NCBI GenBank assembly: GCA_963281255.1
Contig: OY725493.1
Span: 372,001-436,000 of the forward strand
Source: Aphrocallistes beatrix
Taxonomy: Eukaryota > Porifera > Hexactinellida > Sceptrulophora > Aphrocallistidae
Direction: 5' to 3'
Length of the DNA: 64,000 nucleotides
The notes beneath the pieces are model-generated. The model did not search any database. It was not told where the DNA came from and was given only the letters and a program-made list of their open reading frames with translations. A program made the position numbers and the translations under genes. Below are positions 12,701 to 22,173 of this stretch, one piece after another (position 1 is the stretch's first letter; every line of letters starts with the position of its first letter).

Positions 12701-13515
12701 TAAACATAAAAGTCCAAACCATTCAGAAGTGTCTTTCGCGTGCGCTGATTCAGAAACAACTAGCTTCTCGTCCTAACACAAATCTAACTAAGAGAATCAT
12801 ACAAGAACTTTCCTACTACCAAGCACATCCTCATCCAGCTTTCGAGGTGTTCCCTGGAGAAGAACACATTGACTTCTGGAGGATTATAATGGAAGGACCA
12901 GAAGGTACTCCTTACGAAGGAGGAATATTTGAATTGTTCATTGAGTTTATTAACGAATATCCAGCTAAACCACCTAACATCCGATTCATCACACCTATCT
13001 ACCATTGTAACATCAACAGTTCAGGACGAATTTGTCACACAATCCTGGATAGGTTCTATGCCCCCGGGGTGAGGGTAGGGGATATCTTCAACCACGTGTA
13101 TGGACTCCTGAGTAGTCCAGAAGAACAAGATCCACTAGATAGCGTGAAGGCTAATTTGCTACGTTTTAATAAAGAAAAGTATTTTCGGGAAGCAAAATAC
13201 TTCACTGATTATCATGCTAAAGTTCCCATAACAAGTGTTCGTATTAAACTTCTTGGTGGAAAGCAGAATGTTAAAGTGAACTATCCAGAACATCTCGTAT
13301 GTCCTTTGACATTACAATTATTTGAAGATCCAGTTGCTACCTTATCTGGAGACACTTACGAGAGAGAAGCGATAGTAGAGCATCTCAACAGTGGAAAGAA
13401 CTATGATCCGTTCACTTTCCGTGAAATACACATTAACGAATTGCGTCCGAATAAATTAATCCAGAGATCAGTTTTCAACTATAAGCAACAAGTTGCCATG
13501 GCAGCTAAATTATAA
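9721..13515 (+). CDS. SAM-Ubl2-vWA-E2-U-box fusion protein (subfamily B, intact)
   Basis: Exons 9721-9927 and 10399-13515 join at phase 0 (donor TTTA|GTAAGT, acceptor TTTAATAG|AAG), giving about 1107 residues. Residues 1-69 are SAM. About 95-185 is a first Ubl-like segment. About 207-282 is a clear ubiquitin fold (TIQDMTGIPGHLIQLYQ parallels ubiquitin's IQDKEGIPPDQQRLIF). About 434-484 is a cryptic U-box-like stretch (LTCSVTFKRMTDPV). About 614-789 is a vWA with intact MIDAS elements (DTSAS 621-625, GTSTAIYDA, LTDGADNN). About 859-1009 is an E2 with HCN instead of HPN, keeping the active-site Cys 948 (codon 13033-13035). About 1032-1104 is a U-box (CPLTLQLFEDPVATLSGDTYE). MIDAS metal could bind a ligand while E2 and U-box act on ubiquitin; this is inferred from domain families. 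Confidence 0.9.
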
Positions 13516-14158
13516 GAAGAATTATTATATGTTCCCATTATATATTCTAAAAATCTTGTAAACCAAGCCTACTGAAAGACTGTACATTTTAGACAGAGAA
13601 TTGGTTAGATTATTTAGTTTTTTTGTTTTTGTACAAATTGCTTGTTTATTTTATAGGTCGCGTAAATTTAATCAAATATCCATGGTTCAAGCAAGTTATG
13701 TAATATTAGGCGCCCACTGGACGCTTAGTTTGGACAAGTAGTATTCGCAAGCCGTGCAGCGAAGCTTAATAAATGTAAATTATTATTTCTGGGACGGGAC
13801 GAGTCAAGATGGCTAATTTTCATCCCGTCTGTAAGTATCTAAATTTTTCGGGTTGGTCCCATTCCGGAAAATACGTATAAAATTTCGATATGACATCAAC
13901 TACACAAGAGGCAACCTGATGTAAAATATTCAGTAAGAACTGATGAAATTCAATATTATTTTCGCATTTCTTTATATACGTATATATTTTCAATTTAATC
14001 TATAACATTACTTGTAACATCTCTTCAGGGCCCACATGTCGTTCTGGAAAGTGCCAAAAGCACCGACCTAAATCTGGATGGTTATTTATACCAATTTATA
14101 AGCGGACCATAAAAATTTTGATAAGGATCTTATAATATCCATTTTTGCCAGGGCCGTT
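13516..14158. other. Spacer after the 9721-13515 gene
   Basis: No gene is seen. A possible AATAAA lies at 13768-13773. A stretch near 13745-13767 resembles a worn terminus of the GGCGGACAC hairpin family. Confidence 0.35.
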
Positions 14159-14272
14159 TTCAGGGCTCTCAACCGATAGTTTACTAAATCGTGTGATGAC
14201 AAGTGACAAATCGTGAGATATGGGAATATAGTATTATGAACAGTGTTCTAAATCGTGAGAATTGAGAGGCCT
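14159..14272. mobile_element. Short inverted-terminal MITE-like repeat
   Basis: The ends CAGGGCTCTCAA and TTGAGAGGCCTG are inverted relative to each other. The interior has repeated AAATCGTGAGA-type motifs. No coding capacity. Confidence 0.45.
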
Positions 14273-14404
14273 GCATCCCTTGTAACATCCTTGAATTAAT
14301 CCTAGATATTGAACGGATCGTATATCAATTAGGCTTTATTTAGTTATCATAGGAGCATCAATAATTTTATTTAATCATTGAATTTGGAAATCAACCAAAT
14401 AGCT

Positions 14405-17400
14405 ATGAGCAATTCAGATGAAACATTGCTTGAATTTCTCGAGGTAAACAGGCTAGATAAATTCAGAGATAAATTGGTCTATCAAGGAGTGGAAAGCTTT
14501 GATGATTTGGCGGATGTTGATTTGGATATTCTAGAATCATGTGTTGGGATGACTCTGGTTGAAGCTAACCGCATGATAAGGAGAAGAGATGAATGCTTAT
14601 CAAAGATGGTAAGTTATAATACAGTCGAAACCGTATTTTTCTTACTCTTTATTGCGTAAGAATTTCAAAATTCGTATTACTTTCCATCGTTTTTTCTTAC
14701 CCTTATTTTGTCAATCTTATTTACAACAACATTAAATTCGTCCTAGTAAAATTATTTTTTTATAATGTTTTTGACAGTTCTCCAGTGATCCTCTATTAGT
14801 GCTTAATTATACTACTAGAAACACTGTTAGCACATATATTTCAGGAACAAAGTCAGTAAATTTTGAGACCATGACATCTTGAACCTTTATTTGATAATTT
14901 ATAACCTTGGAAATACTTATTATTTCCTTTAATAGGTCACTAAGTATATTCCTGATAAAACATTGCTTGAATTACTCGAAGAGAGCCGACTGGACACATT
15001 TAAGGATGAGCTAAAGAATCAAGGAGTAGAATGTTTTGATGATTTGATAGATGTCAATTCTGATATTCTGACATCAGAAATTGGGATGACTCTCATTCAA
15101 GCTAATCGCATGATAAGGAAAAGAGATGAATGCTTATCAAATCTGGTGAGTTATGATAGCTAGAGTTGGGATCTTTATCGTTCAGTGATCTGCAAGACAT
15201 AGCTAGGTCACTGTCACTTGTTCTATTATGTTTCAGCTAAGGCTTAACTGCCAAACTGCTTGTATATAGTTGGCAATGTTTCTTTGCATAATGTCCTGTT
15301 TTATTAATGAAATGTAATTAGGTAGATATTGAGTATTATTTGTACGCAAATCTTGCGCCAGAAAAGAGAAGATTGCGTCTATTTACGCCAGATCCAATCC
15401 TGTACTGCGACCTAGTTAACATTATATGCAACGAAGAACGAAATGAGTTAGAAGACATGACGGTAGAACTGTACACCTGTGAAGGGTACCCATTAGCCAC
15501 TAGACCTATCTCCTACATAAGCAAACTGTCCGACTGGTGTCTTGAGGAGTATCCTGACACTCCTCTACTCTATGCTGTTCCTAGACTTAAATGCTATACT
15601 GACAAGTGTACACAGTACATGACGGCAGCTCCTCTCTGTGATGGAACTGATTCTATCATCATTCGAAATGCTGAATGCGATTTCAAAAGAACGATACGAA
15701 CTAATTGTAATGAAGCTACGTATTTCCAGTTAATGAAGACAATACAAGACATGACAGGGATTCCAGGCCATCTTATCCAATTGTATCAAGCCGACAAACA
15801 GGCCCATTCAGATGAAGATAGCTTAACGCTAGATAAACTGAGTATTGGTAATCAATCTGCATTAGATGTGAAACTAAATGACCATTTCTGGACTTTAGGG
15901 AAAGACAAGAATTTCAGTTTGCAAGAATGTAAACCAACTTGGCATCAAGAACAAAGCAATTTTGGAATTTCGTTCTTTTTCAGCTGTCTCTACTCGATAG
16001 CTGATTGGATGGCAGAACCTCAGCAAATATCTTCAGGTAAACCATCTCAAATCTTGGGACACATACGCAGCAAAACCCAATGTCCACCACTGATACACGC
16101 ACTCAATCTCTTGTTCAGAAATTCTACTGTAACCCTTCCGCATAGAGTTGCTATTCAAGAGTGCTTGGTTCTTCTCTTCAAAACCTTAATCAAGCACATT
16201 AAATTAGATTTTAAAACAAGTGCAAATACAGTAACTAAAAACACAAACTATTTTTGGGTATATCTGATTGAGAATTCAAATCCTGAACACATGAAAACAG
16301 AGCGATACACAACTCTCAGCTTAACCTGTAGTGAAACATTCAAACGCATGACTGATCCAGTACTAGTCAATGACGTAAATGGAGTAGAACATATAGTTGA
16401 TCGTAGAGCTTTGAATGCAAGAATAGCGTTTGACGGAAACTCAGTCCTAAATCTCTTGAACTACAGACGCATGATAAAGTCTTTTATTGGGGATCAAGCG
16501 ATTGTGTGGAATCCTACTACCAATATCATTGAGGTCAGAGAACTGGAGTGTACTGGTATACCCAAAAAATGCCAGAATTATCCAATACTTTGTGTCCAGG
16601 CACCTCTAAACGTTACTTTCAGTCATTTCCGTATACCATCCATGATCCCTACTTTAAATAGGAATGTCGGAGTTTATTTAGGAAACTCAAACGATTCAAA
16701 AGAGCGTTATGTTTATTATGATGTCCAAACTGGACGTTCTGTCCTTTTCAATGCTCAAGATCTAAATATAAATGTAAGAAATTATTCTTCTTGTTTCCAG
16801 AATCTAGTAAAGCTGACAAATGAAGACCAAGTCAGTCCTAATAACCCCGAAGAGATTATAATGGTGATTCTTGATACAAGCAAATCGATGAGATCTCCTT
16901 ATCTGAACGGCAAAAGCAAATTTAACTCAGTGGCCGAAGCGTACAAAGCTTTCCTCGATCGTACAAATGCCTACGATCTTAAACACATAATTGGATTAGC
17001 TTTGTTTGCAAAAGAATGCTGGTTATATCATGAACTTTCTCAAAATTTTCAAAACTTCACCAATCTGTCCAGTATTTTATCACGAGGAAAGCATACTGCC
17101 ATTTACAGAGCAATAGAATTTGCAGTCCAACAGTTGAACATTTTCAAAACTCAAAATCCAGCTTACCAAGAACTACCTTGCAGAATAATATGCCTGAGTG
17201 ATGGAGGAGGAAAAAACTCAACCAGTCACGCCACATCAGTTGCTAGGCTGCTCATAGAGAATAACATTAAGATGGATAGTGTGCTGTTATCTAGAAAAGT
17301 ATTAGACACACATTTGATAGCTAAAGCTAGTGGAGGGTTCTCATTCATGCCTACAAGTACAGAAGAACTGCTAAGCATATTTGAACATGAAACAATGCTA

Positions 17401-18342
17401 TCAATGAAGGTTAGAGAGCATCGTACGGCCGCTTTTTCCCCTGGACAAAGTATCAACCTCAACTCACAAGCTATTCTGCCTGTTGATACTGCACCAAGAC
17501 ATATAGCACATGGAAAGCTAAACAATACAGTACAAACTGTAGAAAAGTGTCTTACACGCGCTTTCATTCAGAGACAGCTGTCTACTCACACCAACACTGA
17601 TCTAACGAAAAGGATCTTACAAGAACTTTCCTACTACCAAACACATCCTCATCCAGCTATCGAGGTGTTCCCTGGAGAAGAACACATTGACTTCTGGAGG
17701 ATTATAATGGAAGGGCCAGAAGATACTCCTTACGAAGGAGGAATATTTGAGCTGTTCATTGAGTTCATTAACGAATATCCATCCAAACCACCTAACATCC
17801 GATTCATCACACCTATCTACCATTGTAACATCAACAGTTCAGGATGAATCTATCACTCAGTGCTAGATAGGTTCTACACTCCAGTATTGAGAGTAGGAGA
17901 TATACTGATCCAGGTTTACGAACTCCTCTGTAACCCACAGTCTGATGATTATCTGGACAGTGTGAAGGCTAACCTTTTTTGCTCAAATAAAAACGAATAT
18001 TTGCAAAAAGCTAAACGCCACACAAATTCTTACGCAAAGAGAAATAGAGAGACTATTCTCAATTCTCTTATCGGGAGTAAGCACAGTATACCTACAGACT
18101 ATCCTGAGCACTTGGTGTGTCCACTAACTATGGAACTGTTCCAAGACCCAGTCACTACTCTATTCGGAAACATTTATGAGAGCAAAGCGATTGAAGATCA
18201 TCTCAGAAGTGGAAAGAATTACGATCCTCTAACGTTCCGTGAATTAGACGAAGATGAGTTGCGTCCGAATAATGCGATTAAGAAACTTGCAAGAGATTGC
18301 ATGTATCGTCAAGACAACAGAAATAGTTCTAACATGTTGTGA
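14405..18342 (+). pseudogene. SAM-SAM-Ubl-vWA-E2-U-box gene with stop at the E2 active site (subfamily B)
   Basis: Exons 14405-14608, 14936-15145 and 15322-18342 join in phase 0 (donors GTAAGT and GTGAG; acceptors AATAG and AATTAG). The first two exons each encode a SAM domain, so this member has tandem SAMs. Ubl segments, a U-box-like middle and a vWA with DTSKS and LSDGG follow. The frame is open for about 979 residues, then hits TGA at 17845-17847, where the sister gene has CGA (Arg). The next codon but one, 17851-17853, is TAT (Tyr) where the sister has the catalytic Cys. The frame then stays open for 164 codons through a U-box (CPLTMELFQDPVTTLFGN) to 18342. The product is therefore either truncated mid-E2 or, by readthrough, an E2-dead protein. 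Pseudogene is the likeliest reading. A truncated SAM-Ubl-vWA product may still act, for example as a competitor. Confidence 0.85.
17845..17853 (+). other. Premature stop plus active-site Cys to Tyr change
   Basis: TGA-ATC-TAT replaces the sister gene's CGA-ATT-TGT. The first change is a CpG-type C to T; the other removes the thioester cysteine. Downstream codons stay in frame. Confidence 0.85.
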
Positions 18343-18372
18343 ATACTTATATTTGATTGTATACGATGATGC

Positions 18373-18374
18373 TC

Positions 18375-18423
<49 letters not shown>

Positions 18424-18425
18424 GC
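18373..18425. repeat. (GTT)n microsatellite
   Basis: About 17 GTT units lie just after the U-box stop. The poly-Cys and poly-Leu frames across it are artefacts. Confidence 0.95.
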
Positions 18426-19815
18426 TATTATATTTTTGTATTTATTTTTAAAGGATGTTTAAAAATTGGCAAGTATTTGTTTGTTGTAGAAATATTATTT
18501 ACTCGGCTCCAAGGTATTCTCATATGTATCCACTGTGGATACTAACTAATCTCCTCGACAACAATTTGACGATATACTCACATACAATTTCCCAAGGTGG
18601 ATATTGTCCAACCATTTAGATTATCACCTTAAGTGCTTAAGTGTGAGTAGGTGATGTGTCGCAGCATCTTGCACCACCTTAATCACGCCACTGATATATT
18701 TTAACTTAACGCACAGTCAAGAAAATATTCCCATTTAATAAATCTAGTCAACTACTGGTATACATTGGATTCAATTATACGCACAAATTCATTTAATTGG
18801 AGTTTACTTCGCATCTTTCACGGAGTTTCGCAGTAATCTAGGATATGATGATCGCTTCCTAGTAATTTGTAAGGATTGTTGCTGCATTTCGGTATTCTTC
18901 GATTATAAATTTGTATTATAAAAGTCAATAAGATGCAATTAAAGATATTTTAGACCCGTGAAAATTGCTGTACACCAGTAGAGTAGACTGCTACTCGTCA
19001 TGAGTCGATAATGTATTGATATTGTATTTCCCCCAACATAAGGCACCAATGATAGCAGAACTGTTCATATATATTATAAGTTTATATTTAATAGAATGTC
19101 TGTCCACTCAAGTTTTACAAAATTCAATATTGCCTCGAAATAGTTATGCTATTTACTAAGGAACACGTTAGATGATAAATGGTTGAGGAGTGTAGATGAT
19201 CCATAGTACAGATATAGATTGTAAGTGCCTGATGCATTACCGCATTGATCCGGCGTAACCAAGGATTTTAGTGATGGAGGGGGGCACAGCATCCAGCTGG
19301 GAGTCTGGGGACGCTGTATACCCTCCAGTGGGGTCCAGGGGCTTTGCCCCCAAGAAGCTGACAACATTTATTGTAAAATATGTCCAGTGGTGAAGTACTC
19401 AAAATTAAACTGAGTGAGCGACTGTAAAAAAGTATTTTACGCTAAAATGTTGGTAGGACATGAATATCTCTATAAATGTTGTCACAAAAGGTTTTGCTAT
19501 CGTCGTTGCTACATATGTTGCGAAAAATAAGGCAACACAAGAAAATAGAGATAATTTACAACCATTAAAATGATAGTATACCAATTCACCTAGAAAAATG
19601 TTAAACGCGGCTATATCTTTGAAAATTAAGGGGGAACGCCACTCCTCCTTGAAAGATTAGTAAGGGGCACTGGCCCCCCGAACTAAACCCCCGAATATGC
19701 CTAGATTAATTAATTAATATTATTAAAGTTAGTACGGCACTGGCAAGTCCTAGAATGTTGAAGTGAAAATGAAAGTGGGTCATTTCTATTTATACCTTTG
19801 ACTCCAAGTATTCCC

Positions 19816-19853
<38 letters not shown>

Positions 19854-20686
19854 TTCTTAATAAAATGACAAAATACATGTAAAGCTTCAATACATGTAAA
19901 TTTCGTACATTAAATCCTAACAACGCTTCGGGAGTAAGCACTAATGTGACTATGAAGTAACTTGGCACATAAAATTGATCCAGGATCAGCTGGACCTGTC
20001 GGACCGCCTCCGACGCCTATGAGGTATGGAGTGCTTTAGCTGTGTAGGAAGAGAACATCTCTGAAACACAGACACTAAATCCTAGGAGTAAAGTAAATAC
20101 ATATTTCCAATACTAATGATTACTGGGAATCGGATAGCATGAATATTCTAATATTTTAAAGATAATTTAACATTTGTTGCTATTTATTTGGTTCCAAACT
20201 TCAATATTTTGAGATGCTAATTTAGGATAGCTAACATTCAAAATCATCAAATACACAGTGAGATTTAAGATCTTTATTTTATTAAAGAAATTAGATATTG
20301 GATTGAATATTAACATTCAGAATCTATAATGAAATATACATTTCTACAAGTATGTTCCCACTTGAGAGCAGTCACTTACTCAAATTGAATTAATCTGAAT
20401 TAGTGCAAGTTTGAGAGTTCTATTAATAGCTTAAAAGGAATATACAAACACAGTTCATGCTCAGTAAATACTAATTCTAGGTAAGCTCTACTATCGAGTA
20501 GAGAGAAGAGAGGTGTGAAAATAGAGAATGATGTGTCAGTCAGTCGGAGTTGGAGGAATCAGGAGTGAAAATTGGACAGTATACAGCTATAAAATAAATA
20601 AATTACAAAACTTAGATTAATCAGAAACTAATCAAAGTAATTTTGATCTTAAATATAATGAAACATTCCAATGTGACATAAGGTAG
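18426..20686. other. Intergenic spacer with transposon-like debris
   Basis: No convincing gene. A (TA)n tract lies at 19820-19851. G/C-rich phrases such as GGGGTCCAGGGGCTTTGCCC (19331-19350) and GGGGCACTGGCCCCCCGAAC (19664-19683) resemble transposon ends. 20370-20680 matches the region downstream of the other NLR genes (30010-30310 and 48650-48860). Confidence 0.5.
20370..20686 (-). repeat. Conserved 3' flank of NLR gene 1
   Basis: Shared with 30010-30310 (NLR 2) and 48650-48860 (NLR 3), including GTAAGCTCTACTATCGAGTA and the GTCAGTCAGTCGGAGTTGG phrase. It is probably part of the duplicated gene unit (3' UTR or 3' exon). Confidence 0.6.
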
Positions 20687-20818
20687 ACAAGGGCGCTTCG
20701 CTTGCTTGTGCTGTGCGGCTGGCGGACACTTTGTGTCCGCCGGAGGCGCCCTTTGGGCATCTGGGATCACATTGATTATTATAAGGGAGATAACAATCTA
20801 AATACGTCTGTCCTACTC

Positions 20819-21082
20819 AGCGGTGTTTTGCCAAAAATAGAAGTGGGGGGCGCTTCCTTCCCGTAAAAAAGTTATATGTTTTTTCGTGAAACTTTAATCC
20901 CCTGATGGTATAGAAATGGTGATAAATAAGAAAGAGAAAAAGAACAATTATACTAAAAGTGCACAATAAAAAGTTAACGACTAAGAAATTCAGGATCAGT
21001 CGAGCACGGGTTGAAAACCCCCCCAGCGAAAAAAGTGGGGGTGCTGCGACCCCCCGCGCCCCCCCCCAAAACACCACTGGTC
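20819..21082. mobile_element. Nested short element with CAGYGGTGTTTTG termini
   Basis: Left CAGCGGTGTTTTG and right CAAAACACCACTG are inverted. G- and C-rich subterminal tracts (GTGGGGGGCGC; CCCCGCGCCCCCC) lie inside both ends. No coding capacity. Confidence 0.55.
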
Positions 21083-21395
21083 CTACTGCTAATGATGACG
21101 TCATAACAGAGTGATGAGGCTGCATTCGTTGATGATGATTGTATCATAAGTGAAATATATTAATATACACATTCTATTAAAGTTTCAGCCTTCTATCACT
21201 TAAAATGGCTGAGTTATGGTCGAAAAAATGAAATTTCTAATTATAAAAAAGGTGACAATGACGTCATAATTCCATGATGAGTCGACATTTTGGTCTGAAC
21301 TCAGAACCTAGTGGAGCCATGGCCAAAACCTCTAACATGCCAAAAATCAGCTTTCTGCTCCTGGTAGTTTCTTCAATCAATTCGTTACATATATA

Positions 21396-22153
21396 CAGGG
21401 TGACCAAAAAGTTCTGTTACAAGCTTGATTGGGTATATAATTTCTTATACTCAAACGATCTTAGCTATTATGTATGGTCTTTAGAGATCGTAATTCGAAT
21501 ACTTTCAATTATTTTAAATGAATTCTCGATTCTAATACTATTTAGAAATGTGTTTAATATGGCGAGTTTTGATAAGAAAAAATGTGTCCTGGCACGCAGC
21601 GAAAATCGCGAATCAGAGCTCACTGCTTTTCGAATTATCTTTCTAGAGTCTTCAAATTCTAGGAAAAATTAGCACACACATTTTCCTCGAACACGATGTT
21701 CAGATTAGTGCATTTTGAGGACCAATTGGATCAGATTTTTTGTGGTGTGAAATAAAGTGCCATTTTGGGGAATTGTGCAAAATATACCTAATTTGAACAC
21801 TGAATGAATAGCTTTTTCTCATGTCTGAAAATGAATTCAGTGGATTTGTGAAATATTTATATGGTGAATGAAAGGTATCTGGTGTTAAATCGTCATGAAA
21901 CATCGATTATGTAGACAATTTATACAGAAGCAGCGGGACCTGATTTGCGATTTTCGCTGCGAGCCAGGACACATTTTTTATTCACCAAACTCACCATACA
22001 AAACACAGTTCTATGTCTCAGACTCGAAAAATCTTTTTAAATCGTTGAAAGTATTCGAATTACAATCTCTAAAGACCATAATAACTAAGACTGTTTGAGT
22101 ATAAGAAATTATATACCCAATAAAGCTTGTAACAGAACTTATTGGTCACCCGG
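21396..22153. mobile_element. Mariner-like foldback MITE
   Basis: The termini CAGGGTGACCAAAAAGTTC and the inverted CCGGGTGACC..AAGTTCTG are flanked by TA, as in Tc1/mariner target sites. The arms, about 300 bp each, are imperfect inverted copies and share ATAAGAAATTATATACCCAA. No transposase is seen. Confidence 0.75.
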
Positions 22154-22173
22154 TATATATATAACGAATGCTT

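Noticed and set aside
18254-18545. Poly-Leu and poly-Cys frames
   Set aside because: They are translations of the GTT microsatellite.
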